From the NCBI RefSeq assembly GCF_000971965.1, contig NZ_KQ040792.1, positions 62,001 to 126,000 on the forward strand: DNA of 64,000 bases. Reading direction: 5' to 3'. The DNA is from Paenibacillus wulumuqiensis. GTDB taxonomy: Bacteria > Bacillota > Bacilli > Paenibacillales > Paenibacillaceae. Position 1 is the stretch's first letter, and every line of letters begins with the position of its first letter. The notes under the pieces were generated by a model that was not told the origin of the DNA, ran no database searches, and was given only the letters and a program-made list of their open reading frames with translations. This document shows positions 8,054 to 16,906 of the stretch, piece after piece. A program made the translations under genes and the position numbers.

Positions 8054-9793
8054 ATGATCAAAGTTGAAAACCTGTCCTTCTCGTTTCCCCAGAAAGAACT
8101 GTATAACAACATCTCCTTTACGCTTGAAGAAGGCCAGCACTGCGCGTTTATCGGAACGAGCGGCAGCGGGAAAAGTACGCTGATCGATATCCTGATGGAC
8201 CCGTCGCGACATTTGTTCGATGGCAAGCTGGAGATCGATCCGGATTGCACGATCGGGTATGTCAGCCAGTTCTCCCAAGTCGACACTACAAAAGAAATCA
8301 CCGTTTTTGAATATATCGGAGAACCCTTTATCAAGATACAGGATGAAATCAACGCGATCTATGCGGAGATGGCGACCACAACGGATATGGATGCGCTGAT
8401 GGAAAAGTATCAATTGGCGCTGGACGCCTTTGAAGCCATGGATGGCGATAACTTCGAAAACACCATCAACAAGCAGCTGAATCTGGCCAACCTCATGAAG
8501 CTCAAGGATGTGAACGTCACCTCCCTGAGCGGCGGAGAATTCAAACTCATTCAGGTCATGAAAGAAATGCTGAATCGCCCGGATCTGATGATTATGGACG
8601 AACCGGATGTATTTCTGGACTTTGAGAACCTCAATGCACTGAAGAAGCTGATCAATTCCCACAAAGGCATGCTGCTGGTCGTTACGCATAACCGGTATCT
8701 GCTGAATCATTGTTTTAATAAAATCATCCATCTCGAAAATGCCGAGATTCAGGAGTTTGATGGACGCTATATCGATTACAACTTCTCCTTGCTGCAAATG
8801 AAGATGGAGATGCAGGAGATTGCTGTTGCCGAAGCGGAAGAAGTGGCGCGCAATGAGGCCCTTATCGATAATCTGCGTACTATCGCAACGTACAATTCCG
8901 ATGAATCCAGAGGCAGAGCGCTAAAAGCAAGAATGAAGGTGCAGGAACGATTGGAAGCGAGCCGGATCAAGGCGCCATTCGTGGATATCAAGCAGCCGCG
9001 TATGGATTTTGGCCTGGATCATGAACTGGAAGATACCGTTATTGTGCAGGTAAATGATTATGGTGTTTCGTTTGACGAACTGCTGCTGGAGCATGTGGAT
9101 TTTGAAATGAAATCGACAGATAAAGTGGCGATTATCGGCGCCAATGGAACGGGGAAAACAACGTTACTACGAGACATTTTCCGAAACCAACAGGAGTCGA
9201 TTACGATCCATGACGACGTGAAGATCGGTTATCTATCCCAGCTTCAAGGCGAGACGTTGACCGATTCCAACAGCATTCTGGATGAGTTTATCGAAGCCGG
9301 ATTCAGTACGTATGATGATATTAGAGCATATCTGTCCAGCTATGGCTTTGAAGGGGAAATCTTGAATCAGAAGATCCAATCGCTGTCCGGCGGCGAGAAA
9401 AATATGCTGCAGTTGGCGAAGATTGCTTCCAGCAATGCCAATCTGCTGCTGCTCGATGAACCGACGAGCCATCTGGACATCTATACACAGATTGCCCTGG
9501 AGAAAGCGATCAAAGAGTACAAAGGTGCGATCCTCATGATCTCCCACGATTTCTATTCCGTTGTTAACGGTATGGATTATGTGCTGATCATCGACAACAA
9601 GACGATCCGCAAAATGAGTATGCGCAAATTCAGACAGATGATTTATAAACGTCATTTTGACAAAGATTATCTGGAAAATGAACAAAACAAAAAAGCGGTT
9701 GAAATGAAAATCGAATTGGCTTTGAAGGATACCAACTTTGAGCTTGCCAAAGTGCTGGTGGATGAGCTGGAAGAGCTGATCAAGCTGCTATAA
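8054..9793 (+). CDS. ABC-F family ATPase (ribosome-associated)
   Basis: A 579-residue protein with two ATP-binding cassettes and no membrane helices, as in ABC-F proteins that bind the ribosomal E site and act in translation or antibiotic protection. Cassette 1: Walker A GTSGSGKST, signature LSGGE, Walker B LMIMDEPDVFLD. Cassette 2: GANGTGKTT, LSGGE, LLLLDEPTSHLD. The inter-cassette linker (about residues 235-300) is helical and charged. A short helical tail follows the second cassette. Whether it gives drug resistance cannot be told from motifs alone. It is transcribed alone, ending at a bidirectional terminator shared with ridA. Confidence 0.9.
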   Translation: MIKVENLSFSFPQKELYNNISFTLEEGQHCAFIGTSGSGKSTLIDILMDPSRHLFDGKLEIDPDCTIGYVSQFSQVDTTKEITVFEYIGEPFIKIQDEINAIYAEMATTTDMDALMEKYQLALDAFEAMDGDNFENTINKQLNLANLMKLKDVNVTSLSGGEFKLIQVMKEMLNRPDLMIMDEPDVFLDFENLNALKKLINSHKGMLLVVTHNRYLLNHCFNKIIHLENAEIQEFDGRYIDYNFSLLQMKMEMQEIAVAEAEEVARNEALIDNLRTIATYNSDESRGRALKARMKVQERLEASRIKAPFVDIKQPRMDFGLDHELEDTVIVQVNDYGVSFDELLLEHVDFEMKSTDKVAIIGANGTGKTTLLRDIFRNQQESITIHDDVKIGYLSQLQGETLTDSNSILDEFIEAGFSTYDDIRAYLSSYGFEGEILNQKIQSLSGGEKNMLQLAKIASSNANLLLLDEPTSHLDIYTQIALEKAIKEYKGAILMISHDFYSVVNGMDYVLIIDNKTIRKMSMRKFRQMIYKRHFDKDYLENEQNKKAVEMKIELALKDTNFELAKVLVDELEELIKLL

Positions 9794-9818
9794 AAAGATC
9801 TCTTTAATATCATATCTC

Positions 9819-9860
9819 AAAAAGGGAGACTTCGCTTTTATCGAAGTCCCTCCCTTTTTT
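9819..9860. terminator. Bidirectional terminator between the ABC-F and ridA genes
   Basis: Arms 9819-9834 and 9842-9860 pair with one bulge and are flanked by A5 and T6, serving both convergent genes. Confidence 0.9.
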
Positions 9861-9863
9861 CAA

Positions 9864-10247
9864 TTAATCAATATGCGCAACCGCCCGAGCCTCTACCCAT
9901 TGCTCCGGTAGAGCCAGATAAGTCACTCCGATCATGCTGCCTGCAGGCCGGTGCTCTCCGATGTATTCTTTGAACAGCTCGATCGCAATCTCTCCATGCT
10001 CCTGGGCATTGGTCAAATACAGCTCGACATAGGCCAGATTCGAACGGGCGGCGCCGAATTCGGCGAGTACGGCATCCAGATTCGCCAGCGTCTGCAGCAT
10101 TTGTGCCCGGATATCGCCTGCTCCGACGAACTCGCCCTGAGCATTGTGGGAGAACTGGCCGGAGATATGAATGGTATTGTCGACGCGGTAGCCCTGGGAG
10201 ATCCCATGGTCCCAAAGAGTGTGGTTGTACGTCTGAATAGTAGTCAT
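9864..10247 (-). CDS. RidA/YjgF/UK114-family protein
   Basis: A 127-residue single-domain protein of the Rid superfamily, whose best-known members hydrolyse reactive enamine/imine intermediates made by PLP enzymes. The family features HISGQFSHN, MLQTLANLDAVL and ARAVAHID are visible. The arginine that binds substrate in true RidA (normally in the 'xNRxxxE' region) is not clearly conserved, so it may belong to another Rid subgroup. AAAGGGG precedes the ATG. The gene is divergent from an HxlR regulator across a short region containing a perfect 8-bp inverted repeat, and is the likely target of that regulator. Confidence 0.85.
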   Translation of the reverse strand: MTTIQTYNHTLWDHGISQGYRVDNTIHISGQFSHNAQGEFVGAGDIRAQMLQTLANLDAVLAEFGAARSNLAYVELYLTNAQEHGEIAIELFKEYIGEHRPAGSMIGVTYLALPEQWVEARAVAHID

Positions 10248-10303
10248 TGTGTTAGCCCCTTTACTTTGAATTAAGGCTAGTATAAACTGGGCAAAATGAA
10301 AGC

Positions 10304-10334
10304 GATAGTACGCACAAAGAGGATAGGTACTATC
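10304..10334. promoter_or_regulatory. Palindromic operator between ridA and hxlR-type genes
   Basis: GATAGTAC (10304-10311) and GTACTATC (10327-10334) are perfect inverted repeats separated by 15 bases; a further GATAGT follows at 10342. The left arm is close to the -35 position for a TATACT -10 box on the minus strand serving ridA. This fits a dimeric HxlR-type regulator acting on both promoters. Confidence 0.6.
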
Positions 10335-10352
10335 TGAAAGGATAGTGTAAAC

Positions 10353-10694
10353 ATGGGCATATCCGACTTAAAAGGCAAAGAGACGGTCATTCAGGACACG
10401 CCATTTGGCTACACCATGTCCGTCATCGGCGGCAAGTGGAAGATGGTAATCCTGTACCTGCTGGTAGCCAAGCAGCCGGTTCGTTTCAACGAGATGCAAA
10501 GGCAGATCGGAGCGATTACCTATAAAATTCTGAGCGCTCAACTCAAAGAACTGGAAGCCGACGGATTGGTCGAACGCAAGGAATACCCGCAGATCCCGCC
10601 CAAGGTGGAGTACTCGCTGACACCCAAGGCACAAACGCTGCTGCCGGTGATGGAGCAGCTGTGCGAGTGGGGCGCGCAGAATAAGGATCGGTGA
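10353..10694 (+). CDS. HxlR-family transcriptional regulator
   Basis: A 113-residue winged-helix protein. The family hallmarks are clear: TMSVIGGKWKMVILYLL (first helix), RFNEMQRQIGAITYKILSAQLKELEADGLV (recognition helix and linker) and PPKVEYSLTPKAQTLLPVME (wing). HxlR proteins sense thiol-reactive compounds, aldehydes or quinones and usually control a divergent detoxification gene. No cysteine is present, so redox sensing through thiols is unlikely. The perfect inverted repeat upstream is its probable site and the divergent ridA its probable target. Confidence 0.9.
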   Translation: MGISDLKGKETVIQDTPFGYTMSVIGGKWKMVILYLLVAKQPVRFNEMQRQIGAITYKILSAQLKELEADGLVERKEYPQIPPKVEYSLTPKAQTLLPVMEQLCEWGAQNKDR

Positions 10695-10888
10695 ACGGTA
10701 CCTGAGCTGCATCACGTTTGGACTGGCCGAGGATGAGTATGTACAGTTTCTTCAGGAGAAAGAGACGCCAATACTGATCTATCCAGCAATGACAATCAGA
10801 ATGTGGGGATGAACGACTATAAACCAGTAAGATGTAAAATATGGTATCATAAGGTTATTCTCGTTTTAACCAAAGGAGGAACTGAACA

Positions 10889-11155
10889 ATGTTAGGGATT
10901 GATGTGAAAAAGGTGGATAATGATATCGTTATCAAGCATCAGTTTACGAAGCTGGTCATTCCGGTTGCCGATATTATCAGTGTGTCTCTGGATGATACGT
11001 ACGGCGGCAAAGAAGCGAATGCCATCCGCATTGGCACTCCATACGGAACCACCGATCGAGTGGCTATCCAGACCAAGACGAATAACTACATACTATTTAC
11101 CACCAATTACACGCAGATTATGAATACTATTAATTCAGCTATCGAAGCCAGATAA
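10889..11155 (+). CDS. SunI/YnzG-like PH-fold protein
   Basis: An 88-residue protein strongly resembling the SunI family (bacterial PH-like fold), in which SunI protects producers against the lantibiotic-like peptide sublancin. The stretches HQFTKLVIPVADI, SLDDTYGGKEANAIRIGTPYGTTDR and YILFTTN match the family as I know it. There is no membrane segment or signal peptide. The start is set by a full AAAGGAGGAA. No bacteriocin gene is visible nearby, so a role in immunity is only a family-based possibility. The gene has its own strong terminator. Confidence 0.75.
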   Translation: MLGIDVKKVDNDIVIKHQFTKLVIPVADIISVSLDDTYGGKEANAIRIGTPYGTTDRVAIQTKTNNYILFTTNYTQIMNTINSAIEAR

Positions 11156-11188
11156 CACTGTAGATTTCATCTATACTTCTATTCAAAA

Positions 11189-11227
11189 ATCAAAAAGTCA
11201 CTCCCTGACATGGAGTGACTTTTTGAT
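11189..11227 (+). terminator. Terminator after the SunI-like gene
   Basis: Perfect 16-bp stem (11189-11204 with 11212-11227), seven-base loop, T5 in the distal arm. Confidence 0.92.
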
Positions 11228-11449
11228 ATGAAGATTGAACGAGCATTATAGTATCTATCTGAATAATATATATAGTAACAAAGAGGCATATACTATTTGT
11301 AATTGTCCAGCTTCTCGTTTGGTTTATTCGTTAATTGCTTAAAAATCTGTTCCTGTTAGTCATGAAAGAGTCCCGGTAGTTTTCAATATATTTCTTCTTC
11401 ACTAAAGGGGCTTACCACTGGCCATAAGAAAATAATAGTAGGGTGATTT

Positions 11450-12643
11450 CTAAGCCCGCCTTTGATCAGTATTATGAAGAGGAGATGGTGTTCTTTCTTT
11501 TCTTCGGATTGGTGAGATACTCCAGTACGTTCCAGTGCGCCATAACCATTCGACAGGACCATATATAAAATGCTGGAGCCATAACTTGCTAACCCAGATC
11601 TGAAGTATAAAGAATACGATTCCGATCGGAAGCAACACTGCAAACGGGATCGGAGGAACGAAAGCAATTTTACCTAAAGCAGCCATGCTTCCTCCTATAA
11701 AAATAGAACCAAACACTAACGATTGCAGCAAGTAATTGGTTAAGCTCATACGGCCAATCCAGGCAAACGGATGAACCAACCAAGAGAACCTAGATGAAGA
11801 AAGAAACAGAAAGATTAAAGCGAATCCAAAAAAAACAGAAAAGTCCCAGATAATTGTCAGATTTAACCATTGGAAATCAATTGAAGTGTTAATTTGATAT
11901 TTTCCCCATAATCCAATTGCCAAGAATATGAAGCCAATTATTCCTTTAAGAGCCTGATGCTTGAGATGAAACAATCCTGCACGGTAGGCTGACATACCAA
12001 ATAGGAAAAAGCTTAGATGTTGCATAGCGTGATTAAGTTCAACAGACAAATTAGGATGCAACCACGTTAATGGTTTCAGAAACCACAGGTTACCTAAAGA
12101 CATAAATAAAGAATAACTTGAAATATCCATATTCATTCCATTTATAAATAATAATACAGGTATAGGTGCGGGCTGGTATAGGGACATTGCCAATAGTCCA
12201 AACATAAAAAGTGGCCAAGCCGGCATTGATATAAAGAGTAAAAGTAAAATCCCATCCAGAGCATACATGAATAAGATATCGCCATCCCAAATCCATAAGT
12301 AATGGGCCGTCCCAATTAAAAGTAAAATAAACATTCTTCTGAATAAGATGAAATAGGGATTGAGCTGTCGCTGAATCGCATGATTGTACATGATAACCAT
12401 GGTAATTCCAAACATAAAGGCAAATAGAGGACGCGAACTATTACCAAAAAGGATATAAATAATTTCATGCAATCGATCGGATAAAGAAAATGAAGAAAAC
12501 GTCCAGAACATAATATCCAGATTTAAGCCGCCAAGTCGATCAAGATTAACCAGAAAAATAGTCAGTAAGGCAAAGCCTCTAAGCTGGTCAAGGGCTGTTA
12601 TACGTTCAGTATGTACATTATTTTTTAAGACAAAAGAAGACAT
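11450..12643 (-). CDS. DUF418 (YeiB-like) membrane protein
   Basis: A 397-residue protein with about ten membrane helices. The N-terminal TERITALDQLRGFALLTIFLVNL and the C-terminal region around FAWIGRMSLTNYLLQSL are typical of DUF418/YeiB proteins, a family related to acyltransferases with no settled function. I chose the ATG preceded by AAGGAGTG at nine bases. The longer reading frame starts 25 codons earlier, inside a hairpin. That hairpin (12662-12709) ends directly at the ribosome binding site and could limit or regulate translation. A secreted-protein gene lies upstream on the same strand. Confidence 0.85.
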   Translation of the reverse strand: MSSFVLKNNVHTERITALDQLRGFALLTIFLVNLDRLGGLNLDIMFWTFSSFSLSDRLHEIIYILFGNSSRPLFAFMFGITMVIMYNHAIQRQLNPYFILFRRMFILLLIGTAHYLWIWDGDILFMYALDGILLLLFISMPAWPLFMFGLLAMSLYQPAPIPVLLFINGMNMDISSYSLFMSLGNLWFLKPLTWLHPNLSVELNHAMQHLSFFLFGMSAYRAGLFHLKHQALKGIIGFIFLAIGLWGKYQINTSIDFQWLNLTIIWDFSVFFGFALIFLFLSSSRFSWLVHPFAWIGRMSLTNYLLQSLVFGSIFIGGSMAALGKIAFVPPIPFAVLLPIGIVFFILQIWVSKLWLQHFIYGPVEWLWRTGTYWSISPIRRKERTPSPLHNTDQRRA

Positions 12644-12661
12644 TAAATAGACACTCCTTAA

Positions 12662-12709
12662 AAATATCGCGATCACAAAACAGTATTTTGTTTTATGATC
12701 GCGATATTT
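12662..12709 (-). terminator. Long hairpin between the secreted-protein gene and the DUF418 gene
   Basis: AAATATCGCGATCA (12662-12675) and its exact complement (12696-12709) form 14 bp; AAAACA/TGTTTT extends the stem past one mismatch. On the minus strand the stem is followed by T5 and at once by the AAGGAG of the DUF418 gene. It can act as a terminator, an attenuator, or both. Confidence 0.7.
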
Positions 12710-12749
12710 AATGAACATTTCAAATTAAATTTTTATTTGAAACTCTAAC

Positions 12750-13244
12750 TTAATTGCTTTCCTCATAAATACTTGCTCCTAATACAGAAACTTTACCAGC
12801 AATAACTCCACTACTAGTAGAAAAACTAATTGAGTAAGTATTTGATCCTGCAGCTACTTTACCATAATTAGGTATGACTGCTTGGCTCTTAGCTCCAATG
12901 TTCATACTAGCGTACAATTCTCCAGTACCATCTGCACCTTTAGTAATCCGAACTGTCATCGTATCATTAGTACCATTATATATCGAAGCTCTTAGGTATC
13001 CAAAATTATTTTCAACCTTAAAAGGAATAACTCTTTGTGTAATAGCCGAATTAGAAATATACGCTCTTTGAGCTTGCGGCGTAATTTCACTACTTCCAGA
13101 ATGAAGAGGAGGGATCATTTGAGTTGGAGGAACAGATTCTAAACTAGTTGGAGTATCAGCATTCATTTCCTCTGCATGTACTGCTCCTGACATTGGTAAA
13201 ACTAACATTGTAGCTGCTACAAGTGTAATAAATTGCTTTTTCAT
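12750..13244 (-). CDS. Small secreted beta-rich protein, function unknown
   Basis: A 164-residue protein with a clear signal peptide (MKKQFITLVAATMLVLPMSG..., cleavage expected after VHA near residue 24). A Pro/Ser/Thr-rich stretch leads to a beta-rich domain of about 100 residues containing no cysteine. The C-terminal half (VPNYGKVAAGSN-like segment, then alternating hydrophobic strands) loosely recalls the end of the secreted protein encoded near 17.7 kb; this is visual only. AAGGAG precedes the ATG. The gene is markedly AT-rich compared with its neighbours, which suggests horizontal acquisition. I do not recognise the family. Confidence 0.7.
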   Translation of the reverse strand: MKKQFITLVAATMLVLPMSGAVHAEEMNADTPTSLESVPPTQMIPPLHSGSSEITPQAQRAYISNSAITQRVIPFKVENNFGYLRASIYNGTNDTMTVRITKGADGTGELYASMNIGAKSQAVIPNYGKVAAGSNTYSISFSTSSGVIAGKVSVLGASIYEESN

Positions 13245-13644
13245 TAGTTAATAGTCTCCTTAATTTAAGTGGATTAAGAGCAAAAATCTAATTGGCCAAA
13301 CTATAGAGATATGTACAGTTTACTAAACACCTCCCACAAAAAGTTTTTTTGTGGATCAATTCCCTTTATATGGTTATTTAGCGGGAACAAATATAAATAT
13401 ATTCTATACTCTTCTTTTTTGCAACATAATTTTTAGAACATATACTCAGTACCTGACTATAACTCTATTAAATAGCCAATTTAAATGATGAATCACATAA
13501 AGTGGCAGAAGCAGCATGTTATACGATGTATATTTGTATAAACCCTTTATAACTTAGTTACATTCTTTAAAACAACATAATGTTATTCTGTATAAAGTCC
13601 TTTGTTCGCTAGTTCTGTAGCACAACCAGCCTTTACCGACAGTA
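13245..13644. other. AT-rich region upstream of the small secreted-protein gene
   Basis: No gene was seen. A 9-bp hairpin (13334-13342 with 13346-13354) lies about 90 bases before the secreted-protein start and may be part of its leader. The rest is AT-rich and separates the convergent-in-composition LtrA gene from the AT-rich gene. Confidence 0.45.
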
Positions 13645-14772
13645 TCATCCACCAGCCTGTTTACCACACTTGCGCATCATACCTTCCGCCAGCGCATACC
13701 CGGCAAAACAAACCGCCAGTGCCGCATAAATTATCTCCACCGAAGGCAGCAAAGGTAAAACCACCACTGCCACCACCACAAAAACAGCCGTACGTATCAG
13801 ACTACGGACGATCTGCGCCCGATGCTTGCCCGGCAGGAAAATAATCGCTGCCGATACCGCGTACAGCACAAACCCGGCTACCGACAGCCAGGCAAAGCTG
13901 CGTGCGGTCAGTTCGTGATGGAATCCGTAATGCACTACATTGGCAACAATCCCCAGCGACATGAATGTCAGCAGATGTCCGTAAATGACAGACTGCCCGG
14001 AGCTTTTGCGGTCTTCCCCGGCGATATGCTCGGATGATTCAAAGTAATGCCACCACACCGACACGGCGATCAAAAACCCCAGCACAGCGGACAGCACGGT
14101 TGCTCCGGTCATATGCTCCTCGCGCAGGCCATTTACAATGACCAGAATCAACTCACCGAGCAGTATGATCGTCGCCAGCCCGTATCGTTCGAGCAGATGC
14201 GGATGGTGTACAGGCAGCTTGCTCAGCACCCGGCGGCGGCCCAGCAGCGGCAGCAGGATATCTACGAAAATACCGGTATACAGCACGATAAACTTGCCAT
14301 CTCCCGGCACCAGCACCGAGGCAAAGCTGATCAGCGCCCCGATCAGGAAGCTGATTGCCAGATAGCGGGAGATCCGTCGCGGTTCACCGTCACGCTGCAT
14401 CCAGCCTCGTATGTACATGAATACGGTGGACAGCCGAATCCCCACATAACCGAGCATAAAGAACAGATAATACGCTCCAAAATCCAGATTAATACTAGCC
14501 GCCATCATAATGACGAATACCATCTGCACAAAGTAAGCGATCCGCTGGACGCTATCGTCCTGTCCAAAGCGGTTAACGTATACGGTGAAGCCGGTCCAGG
14601 CCCACCAGAGTGGAACAAAAATCAGTATGTATTTCCAAATGACATCCAGCGGGATCGTACCGTGATGCGAGTGAGCGAGCACATGCGCGGTGATCGAGAC
14701 GGCTGCGACATAGACCAGATCGTAGAACAGCTCCAGCCAGGTGACTTTTTTGTGTGAAATGAAATGACACAT
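13645..14772 (-). CDS. Low temperature requirement protein A (LtrA) family membrane protein
   Basis: A 375-residue protein with about ten membrane helices. The N-terminus HKKVTWLELFYDLVYVAAVSI is the diagnostic opening of the LtrA family (PF06772), first linked to cold growth in Listeria; the biochemical role is unknown. ERYGLATIILLGELILVIV in the middle is the second conserved block. The annotated ATG has GAAAGG immediately in front of it with no spacer, so the true start is uncertain; no better in-frame ATG, GTG or TTG precedes the conserved block. It stands alone and has normal GC content. Confidence 0.88.
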   Translation of the reverse strand: MCHFISHKKVTWLELFYDLVYVAAVSITAHVLAHSHHGTIPLDVIWKYILIFVPLWWAWTGFTVYVNRFGQDDSVQRIAYFVQMVFVIMMAASINLDFGAYYLFFMLGYVGIRLSTVFMYIRGWMQRDGEPRRISRYLAISFLIGALISFASVLVPGDGKFIVLYTGIFVDILLPLLGRRRVLSKLPVHHPHLLERYGLATIILLGELILVIVNGLREEHMTGATVLSAVLGFLIAVSVWWHYFESSEHIAGEDRKSSGQSVIYGHLLTFMSLGIVANVVHYGFHHELTARSFAWLSVAGFVLYAVSAAIIFLPGKHRAQIVRSLIRTAVFVVVAVVVLPLLPSVEIIYAALAVCFAGYALAEGMMRKCGKQAGG

Positions 14773-15119
14773 CCTTTCGGGTAAAGTTGATTTCCATTTG
14801 AACCCAGTATAGCAAGGAAGTACAGTCTGGCGGAAGAGCTGATCAAGACAACTGTATATGCAGCATATAAAAGTATAAAAGGCTTACCTGTGAAAAGGGT
14901 GGAAAGAGCGGGAAATGTAGGAACGTATATTCTTATTTGTGCTATAATCAATGACGTATAGCCTGTGATATGGAATGAATCTGAGGCTTTATTTCAAGCA
15001 TTATACAAAGAGAGTATTTCGCTACAAATAACAGCAACGTATATACTTTTCACCAAAAATCAACAGCCTTGTATAATCCCCGATACATACAGGAACGAAA
15101 GAAAGGCAGGAGCGCGATA
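14773..15119. other. Divergent intergenic region between ltrA-type and macro-domain genes
   Basis: Moderately AT-rich. I see no small gene, clear operator or terminator in it; it should hold the promoters of both flanking genes. Confidence 0.4.
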
Positions 15120-15581
15120 ATGATAGAATACAAAACAGGAAATTTACTGGAAGCGGACACAGAAGCACTGATTAATGCGGTTAACTGCGTAGGCGTTATG
15201 GGCAAAGGTATTGCTTTGCAGTTCAAGCAGACTTTTCCCGATAACTTTGAACAGTACCAAAAAGCGTGCAAGCTCAATGAAGTCATACCGGGAAAAATGT
15301 TGATGGTACCGCTGCAGACCGCATCCAACCCCCGGTATATTATTAATTTCCCGACCAAGCGTCACTGGCGAGGCAAATCCAAAATCGAAGATGTTCAATC
15401 CGGAATGGTGGATTTGATAGCGACTATTCGTACTTATGGTATCCAGTCGGTAGCTATTCCGCCACTAGGGTGCGGTCTTGGCGGATTGGACTGGCACGAT
15501 GTGCAGCCGCTGATTGAGACTGCGGCAGCTGATTTGCCGGAAGTTCATTTTGCCATCTATCCTCCGGTGGAACGTTCTTAA
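15120..15581 (+). CDS. Macro-domain protein (ADP-ribose-processing type)
   Basis: A 153-residue stand-alone macro domain. The sequence ALINAVNCVGVMGKGIALQFK matches the DarG/TARG1 branch, where the Asn and the GKG loop bind ADP-ribose. PPLGCGLGGLDW is the second nucleotide loop. Members remove ADP-ribose from DNA or proteins. DarG antitoxins carry an extra C-terminal domain and sit beside a DarT toxin; both are absent, so this is probably a housekeeping or defence-remnant hydrolase. The start is the ATG behind GGCAGGAG, not the one 17 codons earlier. Confidence 0.85.
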   Translation: MIEYKTGNLLEADTEALINAVNCVGVMGKGIALQFKQTFPDNFEQYQKACKLNEVIPGKMLMVPLQTASNPRYIINFPTKRHWRGKSKIEDVQSGMVDLIATIRTYGIQSVAIPPLGCGLGGLDWHDVQPLIETAAADLPEVHFAIYPPVERS

Positions 15582-15781
15582 CTTAACCAGATCAGCTCAA
15601 TAGTGATCGGTGATATTCGGCTTCTTTTGCACCGTGCGGCCGTTTTGGCTGGATGTGGATCGAGATCAAGCTTATCAGCAGACAGGGTTTTTCTTCATGA
15701 TTAGTAATTCGCGGTGGACGGTTAATAGGTGAATAATTCATCTCTTTTCACGGAGAATATGAACGGAGGTACCTGCATCTT

Positions 15782-16777
15782 ATGTCTAACTCTAATTCCG
15801 AGCACTCCCAGCCATCCCAACCGCATAACCGACTTGATCATAACCACTCCGAGACGCCTACATTCTGGTATGATGATGGCCCCGATATCCTGATTCCGGT
15901 ACCGCAGGAGTTCAGTTTTACCGAAAATTACAATCATCTGGCGACTGCGACCAATGAATCGCTGTATACCCTGCAGAATGGCGCGATCTACAAAGCAATC
16001 GCTGTTAATCAGCAGGCTGCAGTGGTCAGGATCAGTGCTCACGGAAGCACGGATATCCGGATTCAATTTGTAGATGAGCCGGATTGGAATTCGCCTGAAC
16101 TGCGTGCCGGCGTGGCGCAGTATGTGTACGACTGGTTCGATCTGGGGACTGATCTGGCTCCTTTTTATGAAATGGCCAAAAACGATCCACTGCTCAAGGA
16201 AGCGATTGTGTCTTTTTACGGACTTCGCAATATGGGTATCCCGGATCTGTATGAAGCGATTTGCTGGGGGATTCTGGGGCAGCAGATCAATCTGGGATTC
16301 GCCTATACGCTCAAAAGAAGACTGGTGGAGCATTTCGGTCAGGCACTGGTGCGGCAAGGACAGACCTACTGGCTGTTCCCGACAGCCGAGCGGATCGCTG
16401 GTCTGACTACGGAACAGCTGTCGGCTGCAGGCATAACGACAGTCAAAAAGTGCGAGTACCTGATCGACACCGCCAGACGCATTGCCGAAGGCACGTTGTC
16501 CAAGGAACAGCTGCTACAGGCCGCCGGTGTGAAGCAGGCCGAGAAAATGCTGGTGCAGATCCGCGGTATCGGACCGTGGACGGCGCATTATGTACTGATG
16601 CGCTGCCTGCGAATGCCGTCGGCTTTTCCGATTGATGATGTGGGACTGCATAATTCGATCAAGCACGTGCTGGGCCTGGAGACCAAGCCGACCAAGGCGC
16701 ATATTCTGGAACTGTCTGCCGGCTGGTCGCTGTGGGAATCGTATGCGACGTTTTATTTGTGGCGGTTTTTATATTGA
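15782..16777 (+). CDS. alkA: DNA-3-methyladenine glycosylase II (AlkA type)
   Basis: Excises alkylated bases from DNA in base-excision repair. The 331-residue protein has an N-terminal AlkA-type beta domain (about 30-130) and an HhH-GPD glycosylase domain (about 140-331). The helix-hairpin-helix is LVQIRGIGPWTAHYVLMRCL, and the catalytic aspartate lies in FPIDDVGL, in register with Asp238 of E. coli AlkA. CWGILGQQINLGFA is the usual first helix of the catalytic domain. There is no iron-sulfur cluster motif. GGAGG precedes the ATG. The first 30 residues are hydrophilic and His/Ser/Asn-rich, an unusual but harmless extension. Confidence 0.9.
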   Translation: MSNSNSEHSQPSQPHNRLDHNHSETPTFWYDDGPDILIPVPQEFSFTENYNHLATATNESLYTLQNGAIYKAIAVNQQAAVVRISAHGSTDIRIQFVDEPDWNSPELRAGVAQYVYDWFDLGTDLAPFYEMAKNDPLLKEAIVSFYGLRNMGIPDLYEAICWGILGQQINLGFAYTLKRRLVEHFGQALVRQGQTYWLFPTAERIAGLTTEQLSAAGITTVKKCEYLIDTARRIAEGTLSKEQLLQAAGVKQAEKMLVQIRGIGPWTAHYVLMRCLRMPSAFPIDDVGLHNSIKHVLGLETKPTKAHILELSAGWSLWESYATFYLWRFLY

Positions 16778-16906
16778 GAATTATTTTACCATATCTAAAT
16801 AGATTTTTTAAAATACTTATATTGTAATTTTAGTACTTAAATGTATTTTTTTAAAAGTGTGTTATAGTTGTAATGCAATATAATACATAACTAGGAGATG
16901 AGATTT

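Noticed and set aside
15069-15119. N-terminal extension of the macro-domain protein
   Set aside because: The internal ATG has the proper binding site and matches the family start.
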